A DNA stretch of 64,000 nt, taken from the NCBI GenBank assembly GCA_007922195.1, contig ML682003.1, forward strand, positions 62,001 through 126,000, read 5' to 3'. This document shows, piece after piece, positions 1-12,129 of the stretch. The first letter of the stretch is position 1. The number at the start of each line of letters is the position of its first letter. The stretch is from Podocnemis expansa (taxonomy: Eukaryota > Chordata > Testudines > Podocnemididae). A program made the translations under genes and the position numbers. Below the pieces are notes generated by a model that was not told the DNA's origin, made no database searches, and saw only the letters and a program-made list of their open reading frames with translations.

Positions 1-1874
1 TAGAAGGTTGGTTGGTGATCTGTTGTGATGCTAGAAGGTGCTAATAGTTTCCATCAAGTGCATCTTTGATTAAAAAATCCAATGGGCATACTAGGCACTT
101 ACTCAAAACAAACAGAAGCAGCAATTAAGTTCTTTAGTGGTGAGACAGTTGGAAACAATGAAGGCTACTGCCCAAGACAACAGGCTTCATGGCAAGGATT
201 GAGTAGAACTAACCCACATAGATTCACAGGGCCTTCTCTGATTGAAAATACCACGGGCTAGGAGTTTGGGTTTTAAAGCTGCTAATATCAGAGATTGAAA
301 GCTTGCAGAAGTAGCTGTGAGTGGAACCATGAGGGGAAGCAGAGAAATTGAGCTTCTTGAGCACAGAGCTTGCTGAAAAAGCAAACAGGGGAGGGGTGGG
401 GAGGGGATTTCTGATCAAGAAGCTGCCTGATGTTTGTTTTCACTGCACTGAGGAAAACAGGAATTCATGAAACTTCTTGTAAGTCAAAAAGATAATATAA
501 GAATACACCTAGCATGGGTGAGCAAACTCTCTTGGCAATGGAAATGAAGCGGCAAAACCTTGAATATTGGCCAGCTCCTGAGGCCAAAGGGGAAATGGTA
601 CCTATAGTAATATTTTTGAATCTTTGACTTTCATGTGCTTACCTCTATAATATATTACACCATCTCCACTTCTCTTGGCAGCTGAACCTTTGAGGTCTCC
701 CACCTAGCGATGCCACCAGCCAATACTGCTTAATGTGTAAGAACTGATGAGATCAATTCACCAAGGTGGTAAAGCTGAAAGTTACCTACTGCTGAATGTG
801 AAATAAATGGGATTCTGTGGCTCCTCTTGTCTTGTTGCCAGTTTCTGAAAACATAAATCTTTTTTCTTCTGATTTTTAATTTCTGTTTCTAATCTAATTA
901 GTGAGCTCTGTCTCACACACCTCCATCTCTTTCATCTCCCACAAGCTCACACATTCACAATATGTCCCCCAGACTATCACAACTGAGGAATTATTTAGAA
1001 GTCTTTGAAATGAACAGTCCACCCTTTGTAGGATCTAGCAAACAGACATTTGGTCAGCCACAGCATACAGATTTGCAAGAATCATCGCTAAGCTACTGTA
1101 GCAACCTGGCCATATGCTTCCCTCCAGGCACTGGGAGGAAACTTCTGAAAGGGACTGCAAGCTGTGAGCCCCAGTGAAAAAGTTTTGCAATGAAAGAACT
1201 CAATATATCATTTACAGGAAGATAAGATTGAAATGTTGAATGTGGCCTATGTTTAACTACAAAATAAAATATGAATCCATAGCTTGCTTTAAAAGTAGTA
1301 AGGACATTGTGTTCCCAGGAACCTTTGCAGCTCAGGGTGAGAGTACATCCCAGTGACTCTCTTTTAGATTCTATTTGCTTTTCTAAATGCATTTGCATCT
1401 GTATCAATGTACAATTTTTATGTAGGTGCTTCCATGTCCCATTTCACTACAAATTGGTGGGCCAGTCCTACTTCTTTTAACTCAGTGATATGATTACCAT
1501 TGACCTCAAAAGGTGCCTCACTGGATTCCACATAAAAGAGCAATGTTAACCATCTCTGGAATAGATCAGTGCATAGCAAGCATGACACAGCAGCTCAGAA
1601 GACAAGATACGAAATACCACATCTCATTGAAAACAATTGAGGAGGGATTCGTGAGGTAGAATGTCTTAGCACGTGTAGCCATATGCCAATGTAATTAACA
1701 GGGTTGCCATGAAAACAAGGGACACAAAGTCCTAAATTTAGTTAATCTTCATGTGGCCAGGTATTACAGGGATGGTGCCTACAGAGAACCATCAACAAAT
1801 GCATAAGAATCTCAAGTGGAGAGGGAAAGAACTTGATCCTTTGTCTCTTCTGAAAAATAAAGCCTCACGTGTCG
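1..1874. other. No gene or repeat recognised
   Basis: I see no supported gene here. Reading frames are short and stop-rich on both strands, and the longest (about 100 codons near 1.1-1.4 kb, minus strand) has no recognisable motif. I recognise no transposon end in this stretch. It is probably unique intergenic or intronic sequence. Confidence 0.5.
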
Positions 1875-2795
1875 TGCCAGCTCTGGAAGGGACCATGAGA
1901 AGTCATTAACTCCAGTCCCCTGCACTCATGGTAGGACTAAGTGCCCTCTTGAACTATCCCTGACAGGTGTTTGTCTAACCTGCGCTTAAAGACTTCCAAT
2001 GATGGGGAGTCCACAACCTGCCTAGGCAACTTTTTCCAGCGGTTAATCACCCTGACAGTTAGGAATTTCTTCCTAATATCCAACCTAAACCTCCCTTGCT
2101 CTAATTTAAGTCCATTGCTCCTTGTCCTATCATCAGCAGTTAAGGAGAACAGTTTATTTTTCTCCTCCTCTCAACGACCTCTCATATACTTGAAAACCGT
2201 TATCTTGTCCCCTCTCAGTCTCCTCTTTTCTAGACTAAAGAAACCCAGCTCTTTCAATCTTTCCTCATAAATCAAGTGTTCCAGACCACTAATCATTTGT
2301 GTTGCTCTTCTCTGGACTTTCCCCAATTTGTCCACCGCTTTCCTGAAATGAGGTGCCCAGACCTGAACACAATACTCTAGTTGAGGGCTAATCAGGGTGG
2401 AGTAGCGCGGAAGACTTACTTCTTGTGTCTTGCTTACAGCACCCCTGTTAATACATCCCAGAATGATGTTTGCTTTTTCTGAAACAGTATTACACCGTTG
2501 ACTCATATTTATCTTGTAGTCCACTATGACGCCCAGATCCCTTTCCACAGTACTCTTTCCTAGGTAGTCATTGCCCATTTTGTGTGTGTACAAATTGCTT
2601 GTTCTTTCCTAAATGGAGTACTTTGCCCTTGTCTTTATTGAATTTCATTCTGTTTACCTCAGTCCCTTTTACCGGTTTGTCCAAATCATTTTGAATTGTG
2701 ATCCTAGCTTTCAAAGTATTTGCAACCCCTCCTAGCTTGATATCATCTGCAAACTTTGTAATTGTACTCTCTGTGCCATCCAGGCTGGGATTTGA
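1875..2795 (-). repeat. CR1 LINE 3' end, 5'-truncated
   Basis: Reverse-strand copy of a CR1 non-LTR retrotransposon. Read on the minus strand, it opens inside the reverse transcriptase with the catalytic-site motif FADDIKLGG. It continues through the C-terminal region (KVQRRATQMISGLEHL, then a LGFFSLEKRRLRGD stretch) into the CR1 3' UTR, which ends near 1.88 kb at the usual 'tggaagggacc' segment. The coding frame is split between two overlapping frames around 2.57-2.59 kb, so it carries a frameshift. Homology stops abruptly near 2.79 kb, just before the FADD motif, which is the usual 5' truncation of this family. The upstream RT motifs and the apurinic endonuclease domain are absent. This is a dead copy. 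Confidence 0.93.
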
Positions 2796-4237
2796 GTGTT
2801 TTGCAGAGGTCAGTGAATTGTTCTCCACAAAGAAATGGAGTCTGCTGTTCTCTGACTAGTCATTATTAGTGTATTAGAGACACAATAATCAACACAACAA
2901 TAAAGGCTGGTTGTGGGGAGGGGGTGTCTGTCTGTCTGTCATCCTTTTTCTGGTATGACCCACCCAACACTGTCAGATCAAAATAATTCTGTGGAGGAGG
3001 AGGGTTATCTTACCTTGTTGATTGACACTCTGTGCCAGGAGATGTTGCTTTCTCAAAGTTAAATGAATGGGATGGGAAACAACATCCTCTCACAGGTGCT
3101 CAGGGGTTTGCAAAGCTCAGCTTTCATGCAAGAGTCTGTTTCAGACTGTGACAAATTCGTTCCCTGAATCCACACTCTTTTTAATCTAAATGTCAGGTAG
3201 GAAATTAAAACCCCGCTGAAACAGAGTGTATTACCAGCATTTTATTAGATCACAAACAATTTAATAACCAGATAGAGGGAGAAGGTCATTTTGTTGTCAG
3301 TCCAGCTTATCTCATAAATTAGGCATCAGGTTTTTCACAAAAGCATCTTTCACCAAATAGAATTATCTGGGTTTGATGAAGGGCCTCTGTCCATGGAAAA
3401 CAGATAACGCAGATGAAAGAGAGAGCCCTATAATAAAATTATTACCCAGGAATGTATGAAAGGGGACAGAATCTTTAAAAATACTTATCACGCGTTTACC
3501 CTATTAACAGTAAGTAAATGTCAAGGTAACAAAGGACATGCCAGCCTGATGAATTAATGTGGACCAGTTCCAAGGTCAGTAAACAACAGGGTGGCAGATG
3601 AAATATTGATTATAAATAGGGTAGCTCTCAGTGACCTAACTGGTTGAAAAGGGAAAGAACCAGGGCATTATCTGCTCACTAGAAAGATTTATGGCACCAA
3701 AGTGGCAGTTTTCTGAGTAAGAAGAGAGCAGTGAATGATGCTGTGACAATACTATGTATCACATCACAGGTTTGTATTATGGATGGATGGGGACAGGGTT
3801 CAGCTACAGAAAACCGTTTTGGAACGTGATGACATTGGGCTCATTTTGTGTGCATACGTGTAAATCATCATCTCTGTGCACGGTTAGGCTGTGATCCACC
3901 AAGACATTTACATACCTGCCTAAATTTAACGACATGAGTTAGTCGCACTGATGTCAAGCTAGGCATGTACTTCAGTGCTTTGCTGAAGTGGAGCATCTAG
4001 TGCCAGGGAAAAGAGCTGGACTAGCAATCCCTGAGACTGAGCCTTTCATCTGTAACCACAATTTAGGAATCGTTGAACCCAAACTTCCAAGCAGGGTTCC
4101 AGGCTCCAACCCTGAATTATGCAGGCTTGAGTTCCACCACCACAATCCCAGACTTCCTAGCGCCCTTCCAAAATGGGACCTTAACCCTTTGTTCATGATG
4201 TGGTGTGGGAAAACGACTGTCCACGAATCTGAATACC
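2796..4237. other. No gene recognised
   Basis: Apart from a short tgtc tandem run at about 2927-2940, I recognise nothing here. The overlapping 74- and 121-codon frames near 4.0-4.35 kb lie on opposite strands, lack motifs and run into the neighbouring hAT element, so I treat them as chance. Confidence 0.45.
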
Positions 4238-4245
4238 CAGTAGAC

Positions 4246-5229
4246 CAGGGGTGGCAAACTTACGGAACTCAAGAGCCACACAAGTTGATTATTAAGCCTT
4301 CGAGGGCCACACTGAGGCATATAGCCATATACTTTTACCTACTCCAAAATTAGTAAGTTTAAAATTCATTGCACACTTTAATTTTATCAAAAAAGAGGGC
4401 AAATATTGATTCTACTAATGTCAGATTCTAATAATTACTTCAGGTTACCATGAAAATTAGGCCTATTGTTGAGAGAAAAGCTCATTTTTTGCTTTGGTCA
4501 ATGATGGAGCCGGACAACAGGAGGAAGAATCACCAGTTTTTTGACACTCAGAGCTACTGAGTGCGGCCGGCCCCGAAGGACTGGTGCTAAAAGGGTTTTA
4601 TACCCAGGTACAACAACTTAATTCAAGGAAATCTAAAAATGGTTAATATATTCAAGGTAAACAAGATTAATACATTTATTAGTACCATATAGGGATAGTT
4701 TTCATACATATTCATATAAGATAGGAGAATTAGTAAAGAAGGTCAAGCAGGCTCCTCAGAGCCTGGGAATGTAATAAACAGGAGAAATTGTTGATTAATA
4801 GGTGACCTTGAGACTGGTGCAGTTTCCCTAATCTTCTGCTTATAGACTGTTCAAGGATGAGAGGGGCTCTATACTTTTGTTAGTCAGGCTAGAGGTTGAA
4901 ATATATTAAGGGAACAGTGCTAAGATGGAGTCACTTATGCTCATAAGTTTGTGGTCTCATACAAATCTCATAACACTATCCAGTAAAAACTTAGCAGCTG
5001 CTAAATGTAGAAGACCTCAGGCTAGTGGTGAGCTTTTTAAAATCCTGCCCATAAGCACTTCTCCCTGCCATCCCTGATCAAGCCGCACTTCTCCCCACCA
5101 TCCCGACTCCCTCCTGAACTCCCAGGCAGGGCTGCTTTCCTAAACTGATTTGCTGACTTTCTTCCAGGAGTCACACTTTTTCATTCAAGAGCCGCATGTG
5201 GCTCCCAAGCTGCAGTTTGGCCACACACG
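4246..5229 (+). mobile_element. hAT-type non-autonomous transposon (family A/B)
   Basis: The element is bounded by a perfect 8-bp TSD, cagtagac (4238-4245 and 5230-5237), the length made by hAT transposases. The left end reads caggggtggcaaac and the right end gtttggccacacacg, an imperfect terminal inverted repeat. It encodes no transposase. The same family is present in inverse orientation at 31366-32880: the 'ggcaaac...gagccaca' end, the 'caaatattgat...' interior and the 'agccgcatgtggctc' right end are all shared. Comparing the two copies shows that this one is interrupted by a solo LTR at 4467-4975. Without the LTR and its duplicated target the element is about 470 bp. Confidence 0.9.
4467..4975 (+). 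mobile_element. Solo LTR inside the hAT element
   Basis: This 509-bp insertion starts TGTTGAGAG and ends CTCATAACA, so it has TG...CA ends with an imperfect TGTT/AACA inverted repeat. It is flanked by the 4-bp duplication ctat (4463-4466 and 4976-4979). The related hAT copy at 31366-32880 reads straight through this point (aggcctat followed directly by the agtaaaaacttagc side), which confirms an insertion. An AATAAA polyadenylation signal lies near 4773. No internal gag, pol or env sequence is present, so this is what recombination between two LTRs leaves. The size and 4-bp TSD fit an endogenous retrovirus LTR, but I cannot assign the class. Strand is inferred from the AATAAA. Confidence 0.75.
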
Positions 5230-5464
5230 CAGTAGACAAAGGAACTTACTCCATGGGATTACTGGTGTTCTCAAAGAAAATGTAAAATTGTGACCAGCCA
5301 CGCCAATTATCGGGAGCAGTCTGGATTGCTTAGTATCATGGAAACAATCAACCATATTTTGACTGCAGCCAGAAGCGAGGCCAGATAGCTAGGAGAAGGA
5401 ATATAGAGATGATACCAGCAAGACGAGAGGCTGTTTCCTAGAATGCAGGGACTCCACGAGACAC

Positions 5465-5600
5465 TCTAAAGGTCATGATGAATAACAAACTGAATATCAG
5501 ATCTCATTGTGATGCTGTGGTGAAAAGGTTGTCCTCATCCTTGAGCGAATTAACTTTGCTTCTGAATATGTTACCTGTGAGACAAATCCCTACTGTGACG
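5465..5600 (+). repeat. Short CR1-like LINE fragment
   Basis: The phrase MNNKLNIRSHCDAVVKRL around 5475-5530 resembles the C-terminal CR1 stretch seen elsewhere in this window on the other strand (DHELNMTQQCNAVPKKAN). It lies just upstream of further CR1 coding sequence at 6150-6600, so both may derive from one copy. The fragment is decayed and the boundaries are approximate. Confidence 0.5.
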
Positions 5601-5613
5601 CTGTGTTCTAGTT

Positions 5614-5790
5614 CAGTGGTTCCTAACCTTTTATCTTGCCATGGCACACCGTACCATGCTGTCGCTCATGGCCCCTGGACCTCGCCACCGCGGGCAGCCC
5701 CCAGCTAGGACCAGATCCCACCACCGCAGGCAGCCCCTGACCCTGATTGGGGCTGGGTCCTGCCACCTCTGGTGACATGCTTAAGGGGTT
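5614..5790 (+). mobile_element. Probable hAT-like end (right boundary not found)
   Basis: The start cagtggttcctaacctt matches the left ends of the small hAT elements at 57223 (cagtggttttcaacctt) and 34495. A GC-rich interior with repeated 'ggcagcccc' follows. I could not find a matching right end or TSD, so the right limit is a guess and the copy may be truncated. Confidence 0.45.
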
Positions 5791-6149
5791 GCTACGGCTG
5801 AGAATGAGGCAACCCTACAGAGTGATCTCTGGATGACTTGGGAAGCTGGGCCCCGTTGAAATATGTGTGTTTTGCAAGAGTCACATGCAAAGCTACACAT
5901 CTAAAAGCTTACCTGCAGAAAGGGGGACCATGCCCAAAGAAGCAGTGACTCTGACAAGGGGGCACAGTGGACAAGCAACTCAACATGAGTTCCAGTGTGG
6001 TGTGACAAGGAGGGAAGATGTGTAGAAACAGAGAAGCAGGGAGGAGGAAAAGAGAGATGACTGTAAATCTGTACACACAACTGGTGAACACGTACTGCAA
6101 TACTAATGCCAATTCAGTGTCCATATATTAAAAAAGGATGGTGAAAATT

Positions 6150-6600
6150 CAAGGAGTTGTACAGAAAGGGGCCACAAAATGTATTATATGCTGGAGAAAA
6201 TGCTTCACAGTGAGAGACTTTAAGGACCCCAAATTAGTATAAAGCTAAAGTGTTAAGAGAGATCTTTCCTGGGAGGAAATGCTAGTACTTTTAGCCAAGA
6301 TCCAAAGGGGCAGCCAGGTTAGTCTTAAAGACTAATGAATATATTGCATGAGCTTTCATGGGAGAAAATCCCAGTTCATCAAATGAAGCGGGATTTTCTC
6401 CCATGAAAGCTCATACAATAAATATATTTGTTAGTCTTTAAGTGCCACAGGACTCCTTGTTTGTTTTACTGGTACTTTTAGGCTCTTTAATTTAGTGGAG
6501 AAAGGCAGAACAAGAACAAGTGGCTGCAAACTGAAGCCGCTCAAATGTGAAATTAGGCACACTCTTTAACAATGAGGTTGTGATACTTTGGGGTCTCCCA
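6150..6600 (+). repeat. CR1-like LINE fragment split by a PLE insertion
   Basis: Sequence at 6150-6294 (tacagaaaggggccacaaaa, then 'gagagacttaa') matches the CR1 segment that encodes the QKGATK...ERL-type C-terminal stretch. The match resumes after the insertion at 6482-6600 with 'gtggctgcaaactgaag' and 'aaattaggcacactcttt', the following part of the same region. The interrupting element at 6295-6471 is flanked by a 10-bp duplication, so the two halves belong together. Frames are broken throughout. Confidence 0.65.
6295..6471. mobile_element. PLE tail, head-to-head inverted pair
   Basis: The left part is a reverse copy of the PLE 3' tail (ccaaaggggcagcc... then catgagctttcatgggag). The right part is a forward copy (gggattttctcccatgaaag ... 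ttagtctttaagtgccacag gactccttg). The halves meet near 6375-6385. Flanking TSD: gtacttttag at 6285-6294 and 6472-6481. The hammerhead core is destroyed here (caaatga where intact copies have ctgatga). Confidence 0.85.
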
Positions 6601-6813
6601 GACCAGTAAGGGACTCTGTCACCACCTGCCCTATAGACTGACATACCATAATATTATGCAGCTATTGACTCAGAGACCAGACACTAGTAGCCAGACTACA
6701 AACATAAAGATCTTAATAACTTAGTTACTCCTTACAGCGTGATGCCAATAGATCTCTCCATTCCTAGTCTCTCCAAATCTCTCCACTCTGAGATCTGAAC
6801 TGTCAGACACTAA

Positions 6814-6896
6814 GGCTAAGTCTATGCTCACAGAGGCAAAATCATCACCATCAGTGTGTCATTCTGGGGTGGATTGAGTGATCTGTGTAGACACAC
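6814..6896. mobile_element. Possible small MITE
   Basis: Begins ggctaagtctatgctcac and ends near gtgtagacacac, flanked by taa on both sides (6811-6813 and 6897-6899). The ends resemble the 'ggctatgtctacac' family seen at 16818 and 56473. Related-looking sequence continues to about 7090, so the true element could be longer or nested. Confidence 0.35.
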
Positions 6897-7129
6897 TAAC
6901 TCAATCCCTAAATCACTGTAGCAGCTCAAGTCCCAGCACTGGAGTAGCAGTGAGCTGACAGGAAGGCATTTCCAGTAAGCTTAGCAAAGTGTGTAGGAGC
7001 ACGTAGTAAGTCGTCAGGAGATACCCAAGCCATTTTACGTACCTTGCGTATCTCCTGTTGACTGCGTCTGAAAAGTATGGCAAGTATAAACTAGGGCTAA
7101 GATCTCTCTTCTGGTTCTTTATTCCCAAA

Positions 7130-7302
7130 CTCCAAATGGATAGCCAAGATCCCATGACTTACTCTTCCCTGCATTTATTTTCATCCCATTCTGTAAGTTT
7201 CCCCATCTTCAAAGTGTCTGACAAAGTGGGATTTTCTCCCACAAAAGCAATGAGATAAATAAATTTGTTACTCTTTAAAAGCATCACAGGTCTCCTTGCT
7301 TA
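7130..7302 (+). mobile_element. PLE tail fragment with TSD
   Basis: Starts with a remnant of the outer inverted end (tccaaatggatagcc), then jumps to the PLE 3' region (gatcccatgacttactc ... gggattttctcccac ... tttgttactcttt). The 11-bp TSD ttattcccaaa lies at 7119-7129 and 7303-7313. The ribozyme core reads ctgacaa and aaaa, so it is inactive by sequence. Confidence 0.8.
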
Positions 7303-7313
7303 TTATTCCCAAA

Positions 7314-8154
7314 GGCAGGGAACCAGCCCACAAACACACACACACTTTGGCAAACACACTACATGCAGTTTGCACACCAGAGTAAAAAGAATGGAGAGGT
7401 TATTTGCTAGGCAAGCCTCAGAGTCAAAGATGTGATAAGAGGAAGCAAACATGTGCTAGTTACACAAAAATAAAGGAGCTTGGGAGGCTTTTTGCATTCA
7501 AATGATACTTTCAGTCACAGTACTGCCTCTCAAAAAGGGAATCCGGAGATGCACAGACAGCTTCCCAAGTAGAGGTTTTCCCTCACATTCTGGATACCTT
7601 AAATTCAAATACCAATCCTTTAAACACAATTTGCAGGGTTCTTTCTTTCTTTCACTTGTTATAGACATTAAATGTGAAGAAAAGTTCCTCCTTTCTTAGT
7701 TTTCCAGGATCTGTGTGTTGTTTTGTTTTGTTCTTGGTTTGGTTTCTTTTCACTTTCAAGATATTTCAATGTATTTTCCTATCAATTTTAATGTCCCCTC
7801 TTTTGCCTTTTCCGGAGCTGTATTATTCTAGGGGCTTGGAGCTAGTTTCTTAGACTGGGGAGGTAGCCACACCCCCTGCCTGACTGCCCGTTGCCCTGCT
7901 GTAAGGGTTTGCTGAATACTGCAGAACAAATTAGGAGCACAGTTTTTTAAATCTACACAAATATGTACATTCACAACCACAGTCTGGGTGTCTCCATAGT
8001 GATTGTGAAGTTTAGAACATTGTTAGCTTGTATACAAGACCTTACTCAATATGTTTTTATAGCACAATGGCATTGGACACAATCAACTGATTCTATTTCT
8101 TATTCTTCTAGGGTTCAATCCCCCCCCCCATTTTACCATTGGGGTGTCTGAACG
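7314..8154. other. No gene recognised
   Basis: Simple T-rich and GT-rich tracts near 7700-7750 and a C-run near 8119. The short frames (62-65 codons) have no motifs. Nothing else recognised. Confidence 0.45.
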
Positions 8155-8385
8155 CTATTTGTCACAGAAGGTGTTCAGTTGTCGGAACAAAGTACCGAGG
8201 GAAGTGGTGGATTCTCCTGGCGTCTTGAAATCAAGACTAGAAGATGTGCTTTAGCCAAACACAAATTATTGGCTCAATGCAGGGGTAACTGGATGAAATA
8301 CTATGGCCTATGATATATAGAAGATTAGACTAAATAACCATAACGGTCCATTCTGACTTCAAACTCCATGAATCAATGAACTGCA
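8155..8385 (+). repeat. CR1 3' end
   Basis: Typical CR1 terminal region on the plus strand: 'aacaaagtaccgagggaagtg' (N K V P R E V V...), then the 3' UTR with 'ggtccattctgacttc' and a terminal atgaatcaatgaa. 5'-truncated, with only the last residues of the ORF. Confidence 0.85.
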
Positions 8386-9129
8386 GTCTGACTTGCAGTG
8401 CTATAGCTCCCATTTCCCAGGCAGGCCACCTACTTAGGAGATAAACATCTAGTTAAGAAAGCCCCTCCACATATTTTCATAAGGGGAGGAGATGGTGTGA
8501 CCTTAACTCACACAAATCTGTTCTGTTTTTGTCCTTGCTACTGAAGGGAGGTCTACATTATGGTAGGGTATTGGTGGCAGTTGAAAGGAGATGCATAAAT
8601 ACCTTGCATTTCTCTGTTTGACTGCCTACCGCCTATTTATCATGGTGTCTTCAGCATGCTGAGTTGAAGAGAAATGCCCTCCACTTGCTGGGGGTGGGCG
8701 GCTGTTCAGTGATCGACTTCCTGGTCAGCTGAGTGGGTCTCCATATACCTAATTAGTCAGTTGGAAAAAGTTATTTTGATGGTGGCAAGTCAGTGAATTC
8801 TGAGTCTGGCAGTAAGGTCTCTAAATAATCTCACCACTCATGGTGATGTGGATACTTGCCTCCCAGGAACTAACTGAGACCTTATTTTTCTGCTTCATGA
8901 TTTCACCTTGGTCAGAAGGTGGAGATAGGTAAATCCTATGAGAACAGCAGTACCCTTTGTCATGCATCTATATGGGGTGGATCAGGAAGAACTGGTTAAC
9001 TTTTGAGAGCCCAGTCTCAGGTTTTCTAGTCTGGTTTCCAGTCTGAAGCAGTTTAGGGAGATCCAGAATGAATCTAGAACTTTCCTGAGTTCCTCTGAGT
9101 GTTTCTAGGGATCATCTATCACTAACTTA
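8386..9129. other. No gene; possible old MITE at about 8553-8680
   Basis: The segment 'ggaggtctacattatgg' with 'gagatgcataaataccttgc' resembles sequence near 7010-7065 (gtaccttgcgtatctcctg), so an old dispersed repeat is possible. I could not set its ends. Otherwise nothing recognised. Confidence 0.3.
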
Positions 9130-9386
9130 GGCCGGTCTACATTGCTGAGAAAAGATACCAGCAGCTGATGGGAATTATGCAAGCTCCACAGAGTAGTTTG
9201 CATAACTCCTATTGACTTCCTAATGCCCTTTCAGCATGAAGTTTTCACTGCCCTGGGCCACTTGAGGGTGTGTTTTTATTAAGCTGATTTCTGGACCAAC
9301 ATAGTGTGTCTTAACTGATCACTAAGTCAATCTGGAAAGATCAATCAGATGACAAAGACTCTGACAACGCTGGTGTAGATGTGGCC
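9130..9386. mobile_element. Short Harbinger-like MITE
   Basis: Ends ggccggtctacattgctg and gctggtgtagatgtggcc form an imperfect terminal inverted repeat. Flanks are tta (9127-9129) and tca (9387-9389), compatible with a decayed 3-bp TSD. No coding capacity. Confidence 0.6.
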
Positions 9387-12129
9387 TCAAGATTTAATAT
9401 GCTTGTTCAGAGTGTAGACACTGGTCACACTTGGAGTGAGAAAGCAACACGTAGGGGCTGGCCCTGAGGCAGACAGGATGGATGGGGAGATTGCAGTGTA
9501 AGGAAGATGGCATTTTAGTCTTAAAAACCCTTGGCAGAAGGGAGTATGACATGGGTCCCTACTGCCCAGAGATGGGTGACAGCAGAAGGCCTGACACCTG
9601 ACTGGGAACTGCTGGAACAGACCATGGAGCGGGGAACGCAGGTCCAGTTATCCTAAATCCATGACATCATCTAACCAAAGCTTACAGACAGCAATATCAA
9701 CCAAAGCTTTTTCATCAGTGATACCGTGTTAGTTCTGTCTTGGCTTCAGTATATCCCACAGCTGAAGGCAGTGATGGATTGAGCGTTATTGCTTCAGACG
9801 CTCTGTAGAAACAAAAGGACAGAGCAGTTTATATTACCTTTTAAAAGCCTCATTAATTCCTGCTGAACGATAGAGACAGAAAATCATATGGAAAACAAAC
9901 ACAGACAATATTTAATAAGGCAGCCTTTTCAGACACCAGAATTCTTCTTATTCTGGAATGAACAGGAGCAGGCTACATTGCTCAATCCATCTATATCCAC
10001 ACAGCTAGGTGTAATTCTATCACTTTCTTTATCTATGTACCTATATCACTCATCTAACCACATAGTTCAATGCCGATCTAATCTAGCTATAGATCCATGG
10101 TATTTCTAAGGTGATTATCACCTACATTTGGAATCCAAGTGCCACATAGGTTTTGTCAATTCATCCTCTAAAGAAGAAAATACATCCCATCCATAACATC
10201 TGTAGGTGTTGTATTGGTCCTGCAAAGCTCTGTGCTGGGAGCAGAGAAGAGCCACGCCAAAGGGAGTTCATGGGACACTTAAAGCCTGTATTCTTACCTG
10301 AGCTCCAACTTTAAGGGTTTAAGAACCAAGCCTGCTTCTACTCCACTTCAACCATGCAGGTGCTCCCTTTAGATGCTCAAGCAGAGCCAATGATCAGTGA
10401 CTGGGGTGAGACCATGGTGTATCATGGTGGAAGACACAAGTTTAAGGGTTTGAGTCTCTTTGCATCTTACCCTTTGCTGTTCCCCAATAGTGCAATGGGG
10501 TAAAATATGGTCATACCAAATAATGACCTTGCACATGGGCACTCACCTTGCATTAAACCAGAAGAAAAATTCCAGACCAAAGCCCACCAACACTCCATTA
10601 TAAAGGGTTTAATATTACCATTGCTTGGTGCTGTTGCCCTCAGAGCTCTCCTTGCCAATCCATCCAGGAAACAGATGAACTTTTTTTAAATGCAAAATCT
10701 GCTGATGTTCATCCTACACCTCAAGAAACTCAGGAGCAGATAAGCAGCATGGCTGCAGCTCTACACCCCAGTTTCCCAAGATTTCAGCTCTATCTACAAT
10801 AGGCAGAAACTTTCTCCATGACTCCACCCCCTGAATTTTTCCACCCACTTCAATGCAGCAGCTATTTAATAGTTAAGGGGGTGCAGGGCCAAGTTAAAAG
10901 GGAGTCAATAGAAGTGTTGCCACTTATTGCGATGGAGACAGAATTAGCCCTATACTAATCAATTATTAGTGGCAAGAACCATTTTGTGTGCTGCAAACCA
11001 GACAGATTCAGTCTCTGTATCACACACAGCTAGCTCAATATCCCATCAGGACATAAATCTTGGCACTATGCATGGACTTTAATGAATGTCATCCATGGGC
11101 ACCTTATAAGAGAAAGTGAAGAATGTTCCCTATTGTATCTTAAGCAAATGCAACCGACCTATGTTTGGAGAAGCACAAAGGTCACCATATATTTATTCCA
11201 TAACATGAAAGTTATTGAGAGCAACCAGAATCCATCACGGATGGAACAAGGTTTCAGTGTGTTCACAAGCATCTTGTGTTCAAGGTGCATGTGGATTGAA
11301 ATTTCAGGGTTTGCATTACTGGCTACAGCATCTTTTATTATTTTGTATTGTTTTGAACACATGCTTCAAGGCAGCATGGAATGAGACTAAATTTACCTTG
11401 CTTCTCATCATGAAGCTGGCAATCCTGGAACCTCATGGGATCGACACAGTCTAAATTAAGCCTCTGCTCTAATTGCAGCTAGACCCAGTGCTGTGGTGGC
11501 CAGAAGCAAAATTTTGAATGTGTTGCATGGATTCATTTAAAAAAATGAAGACCCAGGTTATCGAGGAGGACTTGGCTTTGCCTCTCAGTAGTAATGCTAC
11601 CCCATGCAAGTGGTTAAGGCCACTGGAATACAGACATAATGAATCTTCCACTTCATGGCATCCATGATGTACCCATCTTGCTTCCTTTAGCCCTGTGATT
11701 GATATACCAAGATGGTCCATTTGGCATGAGACAGTGACCTGATGACCATGCCTATGAAGAGTTGTAGGTTGTAATTCTGATGGATGTGGAGAGACCCCAA
11801 CTATGATTGAATACATTGTCACACTATATTGAAGACATGACTGATGACATCAGAAGATGTTCATCCATGGGGAGACAGGAGGGGCAGTTTGGCATGAGAC
11901 CATCACATTTGCCCTGGGGAAAAACGGCACTGGCAGGTTAGCTACAGCTGAGGGTGGGGGGTGGTTACCCTTGTGCTAAGTGCTCATTATTCATGTTGAT
12001 CAAAAGCAAGAGCAAACCATCGTCCCAAAGAATACCTCATCCCCCTGGGATGAGACAGAGGTGTTGGAAATGGAGGAGGAGTCAACTAAGGTTGGCCTCT
12101 AAGTTTTGTGGTCAAAGACATAGCTGAAA
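9387..12129. other. No gene or repeat recognised
   Basis: About 2.7 kb without a recognisable transposon end or coding motif. The longest frames (100 and 117 codons near 11.1-11.8 kb) overlap other frames on both strands and show no domain. Probably unique DNA, perhaps with very old repeats that I cannot see by eye. Confidence 0.45.

Noticed and set aside
6295..6471. Classic terminal-inverted-repeat DNA transposon
   Set aside because: The inverted ends are two copies of a PLE 3' tail, and the TSDs in this family are about 10-14 bp, unlike the fixed short TSD of cut-and-paste elements.
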